A stretch of 64,000 nt of DNA from Actinomycetospora lemnae (GCF_028737315.1 NZ_JAQZAO010000002.1:186001-250000), one strand, 5' to 3'; positions 26,271 to 38,044 are shown, counted from the first letter of the stretch. A program made the numbers and translations. The notes: generated by a model from the letters alone, not told the origin.

Positions 26271-27386
26271 GTGACCGCGACCGACGCCTCGCCGACCCTC
26301 CCGGGACGGCTCGGTGACCCCGCCCTCGACCTGCGCACCGACCCGCGGGCGAAGCCCGACCTCGTCGCGGCGCTGGCCGCGGTCGGCCTCGACGGCCCGG
26401 CCGCGGAGCCCCCGATCACCCGCGAGGCCGGGCGCGACGCGGTGTCCGAGGCCGTCGGCGGGCTGCACGCCGCGTTCAGCGGCCTGTACGCGAGCCTCCC
26501 CCTCGACCTGCCCGGCGACGCCCCGGACGACGCCGTCGAGATCACCGACACGTCGGTCGCGTCGCCCGACGGGCACCTCGTACCGCTGCGCCTCTACCGC
26601 CCGGCCGGGGTCGCGGGCCCGCTGCCCGGCGTCGTCTACCTCCACGGCGGCGGCATGACGATCCTGGACGCCGAGACCCGCGTGCACGACCGCTGGTGCC
26701 GCGAGCTCGCCCTGACGGGGGTCGTCGCGGTACGGGTCGGGTTCCGCAACGCGTGGACCGAGCTCGGCCCGCACCCCTTCCCCGCGGGCCTCGACGACTG
26801 CGCGACGGCCGTGCGGTGGCTCGACGACCAGCGCGGCGAGCTGGGCCTCACGCGGCTGGTGCTCCAGGGCGAGTCCGGCGGGGCGAACCTCGTGCTCGCC
26901 ACGACGCTGCGCGCCAAGCGCTCGGGCGACCTCGAGGCCATCGACGGCGTGTACGCCTCGGTGCCCTACATCAGCGGCGGCTACGGGTGGGACCGCGCGC
27001 GCAAGCTGCGCGAGCTCCCGTCGATGATCGAGAACGACGGCTACTTCATCAACTGCGCGCTGATGGACCTGCTGGTCGCCCAGTACGACCCGGAGGGCCG
27101 GCACGCCGAGGACCCGCTGGCCTGGCCGTACTTCGCGACCGCCGACGACCTCGCGGGCCTGCCGCCGCACGTCATCACCGTCAACGAGCTCGACCCGCTG
27201 CGCGACGAGGGCCTCGCGTACTACCGCAAGCTCCTCGCCGCCGGTGTCCCGGTCGAGGGGCGCGTGCACCTCGGCATCACCCACGGCGCGGAGATGATCT
27301 TCCGGCAGGCGCTGCCCGCCGAGCACCGCGCGGCGATCGCGGACATCCGCGCGTTCGTGGACCGGCTGACGGTCGACCACATCTAG
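26271..27386 (+). CDS. Alpha/beta hydrolase of the hormone-sensitive lipase type
   Basis: A 371-residue esterase-like protein. The oxyanion motif is YLHGGGMTILD, the nucleophile elbow is QGESGGANLVLA, the acid is in NELDPLRDEGLAYYRKL and the catalytic His in GITHGAEM. An N-terminal cap of about 90 residues precedes the core. HSL-family members cleave short acyl esters; the natural substrate is unknown. The GTG start has GGGAGGA eight bases upstream. The short dyad GATCGCGAGTCGATC lies upstream at about 26226-26240. It abuts the convergent VWA gene end to end. Confidence 0.85.
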   Translation: MTATDASPTLPGRLGDPALDLRTDPRAKPDLVAALAAVGLDGPAAEPPITREAGRDAVSEAVGGLHAAFSGLYASLPLDLPGDAPDDAVEITDTSVASPDGHLVPLRLYRPAGVAGPLPGVVYLHGGGMTILDAETRVHDRWCRELALTGVVAVRVGFRNAWTELGPHPFPAGLDDCATAVRWLDDQRGELGLTRLVLQGESGGANLVLATTLRAKRSGDLEAIDGVYASVPYISGGYGWDRARKLRELPSMIENDGYFINCALMDLLVAQYDPEGRHAEDPLAWPYFATADDLAGLPPHVITVNELDPLRDEGLAYYRKLLAAGVPVEGRVHLGITHGAEMIFRQALPAEHRAAIADIRAFVDRLTVDHI

Positions 27387-28358
27387 CTAGGGGAGGCGCT
27401 GCCCCGTGACGATCGCCGTGGCCGCGCCGAGCAGGACGAGGATGGTGGCCGCGAGGAACCAGCGCCCGGACAGGTCGACGGTGCGCTCCTCGTAGCCGAC
27501 CTGCTCGGCGAGGTTCGCGTACGTCTCGCGCAGGTCGAGCTCGGTGGACGCGCGGCGGAAGTCGCCGCCGGACACCTGGGCGATCTCGCGCATCTGGTCG
27601 TCGGCGACCGCGACGGACACGGGCCGGCCGTCGATCTCGATCTCGCCGTACTCGGTGCCGAACGAGATCGCCGAGATCGGCACGCCCGCGGCCCGGGCCT
27701 CGGCGGCGGCCGGGTAGGCGCCGCGGTCGTCGGCGGGGTCGGTGGTCGGCGTCGTCTGCTTGCCGTCCGAGAGCAGGATGATCCGGGCCGGCGGCGGGCC
27801 CTCGGGGCCGCGGATCTGGCTGCCGAACGCCCGGATCGCGGCGAGGCTCGCCCGGATCGCGTCACCGGTGCCCGTCGACTCGGCGAGCTGCAGGCTGCCG
27901 ATCGCGTTCTTCACGGCCTGCCGGTCGGTGGTGGGCGTGACGAGCGTGGACGGGGTCGCGGCGAACGACGACAGCCCCAGGTTGATCCCGGCCGGGAGCT
28001 GGTCGGCGAACGCCGAGGCCGCGGTCTGGGCGACCTGCAGGCGCGAGGGCTCGACGTCGGTGGCGCGCATCGACAGCGACACGTCGATCGTCAGCATCAC
28101 CGTCGCGCGGTTGCGGGGCACCTGCGCGGTGCCCTGCGGACCGGCGAGCGCGATCGTCATGAGCACGAGCGCGACCAGGACCAGCACCATCGGCACGTGG
28201 CGCCACCGGCCCGGCCCCTTCGGCGCGACGCGCTCGAGCAGCGCGAGGTTGGTGAAGCGCATCGTGTAGCGCTGGCGCCGCCGGTTGATCCACCAGTAGC
28301 CCACCGCCAGCGCGGCGACCACGATCAGCAGCAGGAACCACCACGGGTGCGCGAACAT
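27387..28358 (-). CDS. VWA domain membrane protein of the MoxR locus
   Basis: A 323-residue protein with an N-terminal helix (PWWFLLLIVVAALAVGYWW), a second helix near residues 55-75, a von Willebrand A domain and a C-terminal helix (FLAATILVLLGAATAIV). The metal-ion-dependent adhesion site is intact: D-V-S-L-S in MLTIDVSLSM, Thr in the T-G-T-G-D loop and Asp in ILLSDGKQ. It resembles Rv1481. With the MoxR ATPase and DUF58 protein it probably forms a chaperone-like module at the envelope. Its ATG overlaps the DUF58 stop. Confidence 0.9.
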   Translation of the reverse strand: MFAHPWWFLLLIVVAALAVGYWWINRRRQRYTMRFTNLALLERVAPKGPGRWRHVPMVLVLVALVLMTIALAGPQGTAQVPRNRATVMLTIDVSLSMRATDVEPSRLQVAQTAASAFADQLPAGINLGLSSFAATPSTLVTPTTDRQAVKNAIGSLQLAESTGTGDAIRASLAAIRAFGSQIRGPEGPPPARIILLSDGKQTTPTTDPADDRGAYPAAAEARAAGVPISAISFGTEYGEIEIDGRPVSVAVADDQMREIAQVSGGDFRRASTELDLRETYANLAEQVGYEERTVDLSGRWFLAATILVLLGAATAIVTGQRLP

Positions 28359-29497
28359 CAGCGGATCCCGGTGGGAGACGCAGCGGAGTGCAGTTCGACC
28401 CCTGTCCGGGCCGGGGACGGCACGATCCCCGTCGACGAGCCGCCCGACCAGCCGCGCTTGCGGGCGACGGCGAAGCGCACGACGTCGGCGATCCAGTCGC
28501 GGTCCGTGCGCAGCACGAGGTGCCCGGCGCCGCAGCCGCGCAGGGCCGCGGCGACGCGCCCCCGGTGGGCGGCGGCCTCGGCGGCGAAGCGCCGGCGCAG
28601 GGTCGGGGTGGTGGTGACCTCGCGGCGCCGACCGGTCTCGGGGTCGGCGAGCACGACGGTGCCGACGTCGGGCAGCTCCTCGTCGCGCGGGTCGACGACC
28701 TCGACGGCGAGCAGGTCGTGGCGCGCGCGCAGGGCCCGCAGGGCGCGCTCCCAGTCGACGTCGCCGAGGAAGTCGGACACCACGACGACCAGCCCGCGCC
28801 GCCGCGGCGGGCGGCGCAGGGCCTCGAGCGCGCCGGGCAGGTCGCCGCGCGTGCCCTCGGGCGCGGGCGGGGTGGCGGCGATGCGGCGCAGGAGCTCGCG
28901 GGCCGCGGTCTCGCCGCCGCGCGCGGGCAGGCGCAGCGTGCGGTCCCCGGTGGCGACGACGGCGCCGACGCGGTTGCCCCCGCCACGGGTGAGGTGCACG
29001 ACGGCCGCGCAGGCGGCCACCGCCAGGTCGCGCTTCTCGCAGGCCGCCGTGCCGAAGTCGAGGCTCGGCGAGAGGTCGACGACGAGCTGGGTCTCGAGCT
29101 CGCGGTCGGCGATGGTCTCGCGGATGTGCGGCTCGGTGGTGCGCGCGGTGACCGCCCAGTCCATCCGCCGCACGTCGTCGCCGGGCTGGTAGGGCCGCGG
29201 CTCCCCCGGCTCGGTGCCCGGGCCCGGCACGAGACCCAGGTGGTTGCCCTGCAGCAGCCCGTCGAGGCGACGCCGCACGGTGAGCTCGAGGGTGCGCAGC
29301 GAGGCGGCGAGCCGGGCCTGGGTGCCCTCCCCCGCGACGTCGGCACCCGACGGCACGGGCGAGGTCGGCGGCGGCGCCCAGGCCGGGCGCGGATCGCCGG
29401 CGGGGGTCGTCGGGGCCGGGGCGCTCGGCGGCCGCGGGCCCAGCTCGGGCACCCGCGCGGCCGGCGTGTCGTCGGGCGGGGTGCCGGGCGAGGTCAC
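28358..29497 (-). CDS. DUF58 domain protein
   Basis: A 379-residue protein. The first 60 or so residues are Pro-rich and disordered. The DUF58 signature is clear: YQPGDDVRRMDWAVTARTTE near residue 105 and VVDLSPSLDFGTA, a degenerate MIDAS-like strand, near 135. There is no membrane helix. DUF58 proteins are the usual partners of MoxR ATPases and VWA proteins. GTG at 29497 overlaps the MoxR stop by four bases (GTGA), so translation is coupled. Orthologous in position to mycobacterial Rv1480. Confidence 0.9.
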   Translation of the reverse strand: MTSPGTPPDDTPAARVPELGPRPPSAPAPTTPAGDPRPAWAPPPTSPVPSGADVAGEGTQARLAASLRTLELTVRRRLDGLLQGNHLGLVPGPGTEPGEPRPYQPGDDVRRMDWAVTARTTEPHIRETIADRELETQLVVDLSPSLDFGTAACEKRDLAVAACAAVVHLTRGGGNRVGAVVATGDRTLRLPARGGETAARELLRRIAATPPAPEGTRGDLPGALEALRRPPRRRGLVVVVSDFLGDVDWERALRALRARHDLLAVEVVDPRDEELPDVGTVVLADPETGRRREVTTTPTLRRRFAAEAAAHRGRVAAALRGCGAGHLVLRTDRDWIADVVRFAVARKRGWSGGSSTGIVPSPARTGVELHSAASPTGIR

Positions 29498-30561
29498 CGA
29501 CCCGCCGCCGGCACGGGCGCCGGCCCCATCCCCACGGGACGGGCCGACACCTGCGGCAGCGGCACGGTCTGTAGCACGCGGGTGACGACGTGGTCGACGG
29601 GCACGCCGTCGGCCAGCGCGTCGTAGGACAGCACCAGGCGGTGGCGCAGCACGTCCGGTGCGATGTCGACGACGTCCTGGGGCAGCACGTAGTCCCGCCC
29701 GCGCACCAGCGCGAGGGCACGGGCGCCGGCGATGATGCCCAGCGACGCGCGCGGCGAGGCACCGTAGGCGACCCAGCCGCCGACGTCGGCCATCCCGTGC
29801 TCCGCCGGCGAGCGCGTGGCGACGACGAGGCGCACGACGTAGTCGACGAGCGCGTGGTGGACGAACACCTGCGCGGCGACGTCCTGCAGGCGGCGCAGCT
29901 CGCCGGGGTCGAGGACGCGGTGCGGCGACGGCGGGCTCACGCCCATCCGGTAGACGATCTCGCGCTCCTCGTCGGCCGTCGGGTACTCGACGAGGATCTT
30001 GAACAGGAAGCGGTCGCGCTGCGCCTCGGGCAGCGGGTAGACGCCCTCGTTCTCGATGGGGTTCTGCGTGGCGAGCACGAGGAACGGGTCGGGCATCGGG
30101 TGGGTCTGCCCGCCGATGGAGACGTGGCGCTCGGCCATCACCTCGAGCATCGCCGACTGCACCTTGGCCGGCGCGCGGTTGATCTCGTCGGCCAGCACGA
30201 AGTTCGACACGACCGGGCCGAGCTCGACGTCGAACTCCTCGCGGCCCTGGCGGTAGATGCGCGTGCCGAGGATGTCGGCGGGCACGAGGTCGGGCGTGAA
30301 CTGGATGCGGGCGAACGACCCGCCGACCACGCGCGCGAACGTCTCCACCGCGAGCGTCTTGGCGACACCGGGCACGCCCTCGAGCAGCAGGTGCCCCTTG
30401 GCCAGGAGGCCGACGAGCATGCGCTCGACGAGGCGGTCCTGGCCGACGATCACCCGCTTGACCTCGAGCACCGTCCGCTCGAGCTGCTCGGCGTCGTGCG
30501 CGGGCGTCGAGGGTCCCGACGGCCCCGTCTGGCCCTGCTGCTCGCTACCGGGCTCGGTCAC
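29494..30561 (-). CDS. moxR: MoxR family AAA+ ATPase
   Basis: A 355-residue AAA_3 ATPase. Walker A is LLEGVPGVAKT near residue 63, Walker B is FVLADEINRAP, sensor 1 is FLVLATQNPIENEG and the arginine finger region is PEAQRDRFLFK. The C-terminal helical lid ends with Pro-rich sequence. MoxR proteins act as chaperones in metal insertion or envelope maturation with VWA partners. The GTG start has GGGGAGGA nine bases upstream. The NlpC/P60 gene ends of the same strand lie upstream, as in Mycobacterium, where ripAB precede moxR1. Confidence 0.92.
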   Translation of the reverse strand: MTEPGSEQQGQTGPSGPSTPAHDAEQLERTVLEVKRVIVGQDRLVERMLVGLLAKGHLLLEGVPGVAKTLAVETFARVVGGSFARIQFTPDLVPADILGTRIYRQGREEFDVELGPVVSNFVLADEINRAPAKVQSAMLEVMAERHVSIGGQTHPMPDPFLVLATQNPIENEGVYPLPEAQRDRFLFKILVEYPTADEEREIVYRMGVSPPSPHRVLDPGELRRLQDVAAQVFVHHALVDYVVRLVVATRSPAEHGMADVGGWVAYGASPRASLGIIAGARALALVRGRDYVLPQDVVDIAPDVLRHRLVLSYDALADGVPVDHVVTRVLQTVPLPQVSARPVGMGPAPVPAAGR

Positions 30562-30679
30562 CGGTGTTCCTCCCCGACTGCGGTCTCTCCCGCCCACACC
30601 GGACGTGGACGTCCGGGGCGGCACGCTACCCGTCGTCCTCCCAGGCAACCGGGCGGCCGGTGTGGGTGCGGTGAACAGG

Positions 30680-31999
30680 TCAGACGAGTCGCGTGACGGT
30701 CGGGAGGATCTCCTCGTCCATCCGCACGGGCGCGATGCGGACGGTCTTGCCCGACTCGGGCGCCTCGACCATCTGGTCGTCCCCCAGGTAGAGCGCGACG
30801 TGGTGGACGGCGCCCGCGCCGTCGTCGTCCGCCCAGAACAGGAGGTCGCCGGGCTTCCGCTCGGCCAGCGGCACCTGCCGCCCGGCCTCGGCCTGGTAGC
30901 CGCTGTAGTGCAGGAGCTCCTTCCCGGCGGCGGCGAAGGCGTAGATCATGAGCCCGGAGCAGTCGAAGCCGGTCTTCTCGTAGTCGCCGTGCGCGTCGGC
31001 CACGCCGCCGTCGCGGATGCCCTGCGTCGGCCCGTCGGCGTCCCCGCCGCCCCACGCGTAGACCACGCCGAGCTGCGAGAGCGCACGCGCCAGGACCTGC
31101 TCGACGGTGTCCGACATGCCGTCGGTGGCGATGCCGGCCGCGGCGAGCGGGTCCTCCGCCTCGGTGCGGGCGAGGCCGACGCGGGTGAGCCCGGCGCGCG
31201 CGGCGTCGCGCACCCGGGCGTCGCGGGCGGCGTCGCGCGCGGTGGCCGCGGCCTCGAAGGCCTCGGCGCGGTCGCGCTGGGCGGCGAGCCCCGGGTCGGC
31301 GTCCTCGAGCGCGCGCAGGCGGCCCTCGGCCTCGTCGCGCTCGGCGGTGAGCTGCGCGAGCTGCGCCTGCTGGGCGTCCGCGTCGCCCCGCACCCGGGCG
31401 AGCTCGGCCTCGGCGGCGGTCCGGGCGTCGGCGGCGCGCACCGCCTCGGCGTCGGCGACGATCCGCGCGGCCCGGGCCCGCGAGTCGGCGTTGGCGGCCT
31501 CGATCCGCGCGTGCTCGGCCCGGTCGAGGGCGGCGCGCTGGTCGGCGGTGACGACGTCGCCGGGACCCGCCGCGCCGGACAGCACCGAGAGCGGGCCGAG
31601 GACGTCGGCCTGCTGGAACCACGCCGCCACCCACGCGTCGACCTCGGCGCGCGCCCGCTCGGCGTCCGCGGCGGCGGCGTCGGCGCCGCGGCGGCTCTCC
31701 TCGGCGACCCGCCGGGACTCGTCGGCGCGCACCCGCGCGGCGGCCTCGTCGGCGAGGGCGCGGTTCGCGAGCTCCTGGCGCTGCCCCAGGTCGGCGGTCA
31801 GGGCGTCGAGGGCGGCGCGGGCGGTGGCGATCCGCGCGACGAGCGAGCCCGCGTCGTCGGCGGGATCCTCGACCGGCGCCGGCGCCCCGGGGCCGGCCGC
31901 GGCGACCGGGACGAGCGTCGGGGTCAGGGCGAGCACGGCGGCGAGCAGGGTGACGAGCAGGGCGGCGACCAGGGCCGGGACGGTGACGAGCGCGCGCAC
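30680..31999 (-). CDS. Secreted NlpC/P60 peptidoglycan endopeptidase (RipA-like)
   Basis: A 439-residue secreted protein. Residues 1-30 form a signal peptide. About 260 residues of Ala/Glu/Arg-rich coiled coil follow, like the RipA inhibitory stalk. The C-terminal NlpC/P60 domain has the catalytic Cys in KTGFDCSGLMIYAF, His in AVHHVALYLG and polar third residue downstream. It is expected to cut D-iGlu-DAP bonds in peptidoglycan for daughter-cell separation. Mycobacterium has two such genes (ripA, ripB) before moxR1; here there is one. GTG at 31999 follows a strong GGAGGAGG site. Confidence 0.9.
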   Translation of the reverse strand: MRALVTVPALVAALLVTLLAAVLALTPTLVPVAAAGPGAPAPVEDPADDAGSLVARIATARAALDALTADLGQRQELANRALADEAAARVRADESRRVAEESRRGADAAAADAERARAEVDAWVAAWFQQADVLGPLSVLSGAAGPGDVVTADQRAALDRAEHARIEAANADSRARAARIVADAEAVRAADARTAAEAELARVRGDADAQQAQLAQLTAERDEAEGRLRALEDADPGLAAQRDRAEAFEAAATARDAARDARVRDAARAGLTRVGLARTEAEDPLAAAGIATDGMSDTVEQVLARALSQLGVVYAWGGGDADGPTQGIRDGGVADAHGDYEKTGFDCSGLMIYAFAAAGKELLHYSGYQAEAGRQVPLAERKPGDLLFWADDDGAGAVHHVALYLGDDQMVEAPESGKTVRIAPVRMDEEILPTVTRLV

Positions 32000-32393
32000 G
32001 CCGCCTCCTCCCCCGTCGACCGGCCGGCACGAGCGCCCGGAGCCTCCCGGTCGGGCGAGCCGTCGTCGGGCTCCGACACGCGGCGATGTGGCGGGGATCG
32101 CCCGCTCGTGGGCCCCGATCGAGCTCCGCGGGGGTGCACGGCGGGCGGCCCGTCCGGGTACCTGGTCGTAGGCTGGCAGGGCGGGGGTGCGGGCACCGCG
32201 AGGGTGCGCGAGACTCCCGCCCGACCCCCGGGTCGAGCGACGGCGGACCACCACTCCGCACGGGCCTCGGCCGGCCCGTGCAGGTGGGGACGGCCCGGGA
32301 CCGCCTCGACGAGGCCGCCGGGATGGGAAGCGACCCCGGTCGCGCGCGAACGCCACTCGCCGCGGCCGTGAGGAAACAAGGAGGAACGTGCCC
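32000..32393. other. 394-bp intergenic region between the NlpC/P60 gene and acnA
   Basis: No supported gene lies here. It must hold divergent promoters. A TAGGCT -10-like sequence on the plus strand at 32169-32174 would give acnA a leader of about 210 bases. Two hairpin-forming stretches are visible: around 32093-32120 (GGGG...GCCC...GGGC..CCCC) and at 32258-32281. No known riboswitch was recognised. Confidence 0.5.
32258..32281 (+). promoter_or_regulatory. Hairpin in the acnA leader
   Basis: GCACGGGCC and GGCCCGTGC form a perfect 9-bp stem around a 6-base loop, about 113 bases upstream of the acnA start and well clear of its ribosome site. A role in mRNA stability or attenuation is possible; it could also be chance in DNA this rich in GC. 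Confidence 0.35.
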
Positions 32394-35249
<2,856 letters not shown>

Positions 35250-35265
35250 GCGAGCCCGGCCTGGA

Positions 35266-35316
35266 TCGAGCGAACGCGCTGTTCGTTGCGCTAGAAGCAG
35301 CGAACGGCGCGTTCGC
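35266..35316. repeat. Palindromic repeat, copy 2 (between acnA and the SIP gene)
   Basis: Two adjacent hairpins: a GAAC/GTTC arm pair at about 35270-35284, and GCGAACG-gcg-CGTTCGC at 35300-35316. The intervening TAGAAGCAGCGAAC is identical in 14 positions to the hairpin in the DUF4350 gene at 932-945. It sits between convergent genes and may serve as a terminator. Confidence 0.65.
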
Positions 35317-35333
35317 CCCGTCCTGGGGAAGGC

Positions 35334-36179
35334 TCAGTCCTCGGCGGGCTCGGCGGTGCCGTCCATCGCGGCGCGCACCTCCTGCTCCTCGGTGCGCCCG
35401 CGACGCCAGTAGCCCGTGAAGCACACGTCGCCCTTGGGCACGCCGCGCTCGCGCACGACGTGGCGGCGCATCAGCTTGACCTGCGACGCCTCGCCGGCGA
35501 GCCAGACGTACGGGCGCTCGCCGGGCAGGTCGAGCTCGCGGAGACGGTCGGCGAGCGCGTCGGGCGTCGTCCACACGACCTCGACGTCGCCGGCGGTCTC
35601 CCAGCGCTGCTGCTCGGTGACGTCCCGGACGGCCGCGAGGACGACCGCGCGCCGCCCGGGCGGCAGGTCCTCGACGATCGCGGCCATCGCCGGCACCGCG
35701 GTCTCGTCGCCGGCGAGCAGCACGCCGTCGTGCTCGTCGCGCGGCGCGTAGAGCCCGTAGGGGCCGGTGAACGCGATGTGCTCGCCCGGCACGGCGCGCA
35801 GCGCCCAGTCGCGCGCCGGGCCCTCGTCGTGCAGGACGAAGTCGACGTCGAACTCCACGGGGTCCTCGCGGCGCCGGCGCAGCGTGAAGGTGCGCATCGG
35901 CGGGCGGACGTCGTCGGGCAGCGCGAGGTAGCGGCGGAACCAGCCGCCGACGTCGTCGTCCTCCAGCGCCGGCACGTGCGGCTCGATCTCGTCCGGGCGG
36001 GGGAAGAAGAGCTTGAGGTAGCCGTCGGGCGCGACCACCGGGAGGTCCGCCAGCTCGGGGCCCGCGAGGGTCACCCGGATCACCCGGGGCGTCGGGCGCG
36101 CCACCGCGCGCACCACCGCGCGTCGCAACCGGACCGCCGGACGAGTCGACGCCGCCGTCACACGTGCCCCTTCCGTCAC
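35334..36179 (-). CDS. Siderophore-interacting protein (ferric-siderophore reductase, ViuB/SIP type)
   Basis: A 281-residue flavin-dependent reductase. The N-terminal FAD-binding barrel includes RVIRVTLAGPEL and the flavin motif MRTFTLRRRR near residue 95. The NAD(P)H-binding SIP domain contains LAGDETAVPAMAAIVEDLP and ends with VWLAGEASQVKLMRRHVV and CFTGYWRRGRTEEQ. Such enzymes release iron from imported ferric siderophores in the cytoplasm. The GTG start lies immediately downstream of an IdeR/DmdR-like iron box, which predicts induction under iron limitation. No siderophore synthesis or uptake genes are adjacent. Confidence 0.9.
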   Translation of the reverse strand: MTEGARVTAASTRPAVRLRRAVVRAVARPTPRVIRVTLAGPELADLPVVAPDGYLKLFFPRPDEIEPHVPALEDDDVGGWFRRYLALPDDVRPPMRTFTLRRRREDPVEFDVDFVLHDEGPARDWALRAVPGEHIAFTGPYGLYAPRDEHDGVLLAGDETAVPAMAAIVEDLPPGRRAVVLAAVRDVTEQQRWETAGDVEVVWTTPDALADRLRELDLPGERPYVWLAGEASQVKLMRRHVVRERGVPKGDVCFTGYWRRGRTEEQEVRAAMDGTAEPAED

Positions 36180-36181
36180 CG

Positions 36182-36200
36182 CCAGGTGAGGTCACCCTAA
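36182..36200 (-). promoter_or_regulatory. IdeR/DmdR1-like iron box
   Basis: On the minus strand the 19 bases read TTAGGGTGACCTCACCTGG, matching the IdeR/DmdR consensus TTAGGTTAGGCTAACCTAA at 12 of 19 positions, with an internal perfect dyad GGTGA-gg-TCACC. It lies two bases upstream of the SIP start codon. Confidence 0.6.
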
Positions 36201-36273
36201 CTTCCGTGGACGTCGCGGGCGAGCATGCCGCGCGCCGTCGCGGTCAACCCTGCGCACGACGGAAGGAGTAGCG

Positions 36274-37299
36274 ATGGCCGACGTGACGACACTGCAGGAC
36301 ACCGCACGCGAGATCCTCGCCGACGGGAAGGGCATCCTGGCCGCCGACGAGAGCACCGGGACGATCACCAAGCGCCTGGAGGCCGTCGGGGTCGAGTCCA
36401 CGGAGGAGAACCGGCGCCGCTTCCGCGACCTGCTGTTCACCACCAAGGACGTCGAGGAGCGCCTCGGGGGCGTGATCCTCTACGACGAGACCGTCCGGCA
36501 GGACGCCCTCGACGGGACCGGCATGGTCGACCTGCTGCGCGGGCGCGGCATCGTGCCCGGCATCAAGGTCGACGCGGGCGCGAAGGACCTCGCGGGCTTC
36601 CCCGGGGAGAAGGTCACCGAGGGGCTCGACGGCCTGCGCGAGCGGTTCGCCGAGTACGCCGACCTCGGGCTGCGCTTCGCCAAGTGGCGCTCGGTCATCA
36701 GCGTCTCCGAGACGCTGCCGAGCGCGACCGCGATCGAGCTCAACGCCACCGGCCAGGCGCGGTACGCCGCGCTGGCGCAGGAGGCGGGCCTGGTGCCGAT
36801 CGTCGAGCCCGAGTCGATCATGGACGGCGACCACGGGATCGACCGCTCGGCCGAGGTGACCGAGGCGGTCCTCGCCGCCACGATCGAGGCGCTGCGCCGC
36901 CAGCGCGTGGCGCTCGAGGGCGTGATCGTCAAGACGAACATGGTGGTCTCGGGGTACGGGGGCAGCGACCAGGCCGGTCCCGACGAGGTCGCCGACCGCA
37001 CCCTCCAGGTGCTGCACCGCACGATCCCGGCGGCCGTGCCCGGGATCGTGTTCCTCTCCGGCGGGCAGGACGACGAGCAGGCCAACGCCAACCTCGACGC
37101 CATCGCGCGCCGCGGCCCCCAGCCCTGGACGGTGAGCTTCTCCTACGCCCGCGCGCTGCAGGGCCGCCCGATGTCGGTCTGGGGCGGCGCGGAGGAGAAC
37201 GTCGCGGCCGCCCAGGACGCGTTCGCCGAGCGCGTGCGCGTCACGGGCGCCGCCAACCGCGGCGAGTGGACCCGGGACGCCGAGCGCTCGGCGTCCTGA
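36274..37299 (+). CDS. Class I fructose-bisphosphate aldolase
   Basis: A 341-residue class I (Schiff-base) aldolase, normal in length for the eukaryote-like family. KGILAADESTGTITKRLEAV opens the barrel, CSE-like acid positions occur in LRFAKWRSVISV, and the Schiff-base Lys is in EGVIVKTNMVVSG near residue 228. FSYARALQGRP marks the phosphate site near the C-terminus. It catalyses reversible cleavage of fructose 1,6-bisphosphate in glycolysis. Many actinobacteria rely on a class II enzyme, so this may be a second isozyme. The ATG has GGAAGGAG eight bases upstream. Confidence 0.95.
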   Translation: MADVTTLQDTAREILADGKGILAADESTGTITKRLEAVGVESTEENRRRFRDLLFTTKDVEERLGGVILYDETVRQDALDGTGMVDLLRGRGIVPGIKVDAGAKDLAGFPGEKVTEGLDGLRERFAEYADLGLRFAKWRSVISVSETLPSATAIELNATGQARYAALAQEAGLVPIVEPESIMDGDHGIDRSAEVTEAVLAATIEALRRQRVALEGVIVKTNMVVSGYGGSDQAGPDEVADRTLQVLHRTIPAAVPGIVFLSGGQDDEQANANLDAIARRGPQPWTVSFSYARALQGRPMSVWGGAEENVAAAQDAFAERVRVTGAANRGEWTRDAERSAS

Positions 37300-37307
37300 G
37301 GCGTCCT

Positions 37308-37383
37308 CGACGGCTCCGAGCGAGGGGCACCTCCGGTCGCACCGAGCGAGCGAGGGTGCCCCTCGGTCACTGCGGAGCCGTCG
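37308..37383. terminator. Large convergent hairpin terminator
   Basis: An outer 10-bp stem (37308-37317 with 37374-37383) and an inner 10-bp stem (37322-37331 with 37355-37364) form a long double-stem hairpin just after the aldolase stop. Its right arm overlaps the last codons of the convergent HAD gene. Confidence 0.75.
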
Positions 37384-38044
37384 CCTCGCGGGGCTCGAGC
37401 CCGGCCACGTCCTTGATCAGCTCGTCGACGGACTCGTACACCGACGTCGCCCCGGCCTCGCGCAGCTCTTCGTTCGAGAACCCGCCGGTGCGCACCGCCA
37501 CCGACGGCAGGCCGACGCGCGCGGCCGCGCGGCAGTCCCACACCGAGTCGCCGACGACGACGGCGGCCTGCGCGCCGATGCGCTCCATGGCGACCTGCAG
37601 CAGGTCCGGCGCGGGCTTCGTCTGCTCGACGTCGCCCGAGCTCACCCAGGCGTCGGCGAGGTCGCCGGCCTCGATCAGCTCCGCGTAGCGCTCGACGTGG
37701 TGCGGCTTGCCGGAGCTCGCCATCACCAGCCCGAACCCGGCGTCCCGCACCGCAACGAGCAGCTCGTGGGCGCCCGGCAGGGCGCTGATCTCGTCGAGCA
37801 TCGCGTCCGCCTGCTCGGTCCAGGCGGCGCGGATCTCGTCGCCGTGCGCGCGCTCGACGTCGTCACCGGCGACGGCCCCGACGAGCTGGTCGCCGCCCAT
37901 GCCGATGTGTCGGTGGATCGTCCACACGGGCACCGTCACGTCGTAGCGACGGAACGCCCGGTACCACGCGAGCGCGTGGTGGTAGTTGGTGTCGACGAGG
38001 GTCCCGTCGACGTCGAGGATCACCGTGCCCTGGGAGTCGGCCAT
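37367..38044 (-). CDS. HAD superfamily phosphatase (phosphoglycolate phosphatase-like)
   Basis: A 225-residue HAD hydrolase with a C1 cap. Motif I is ILDVDGTLVDTN (two catalytic Asp), motif II is VMASSGKP, motif III Lys lies in VEQTKPAPD, and motif IV is VVVGDSVWDCRAA. Together these identify a small-molecule phosphatase of the Gph/beta-phosphoglucomutase-like subfamily; the substrate is unknown. Its final residues are encoded within the arm of a shared terminator hairpin. It is not obviously co-transcribed with the choline genes further upstream, since a 28-bp palindrome separates them. Confidence 0.88.
   Translation of the reverse strand: MADSQGTVILDVDGTLVDTNYHHALAWYRAFRRYDVTVPVWTIHRHIGMGGDQLVGAVAGDDVERAHGDEIRAAWTEQADAMLDEISALPGAHELLVAVRDAGFGLVMASSGKPHHVERYAELIEAGDLADAWVSSGDVEQTKPAPDLLQVAMERIGAQAAVVVGDSVWDCRAAARVGLPSVAVRTGGFSNEELREAGATSVYESVDELIKDVAGLEPREATAPQ

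Noticed and set aside
31999-32393. c-di-AMP (ydaO-type) riboswitch upstream of the NlpC/P60 gene
   Set aside because: Such switches often precede cell-wall hydrolase genes in actinobacteria, but I could not find their conserved sequence blocks in the minus-strand leader.
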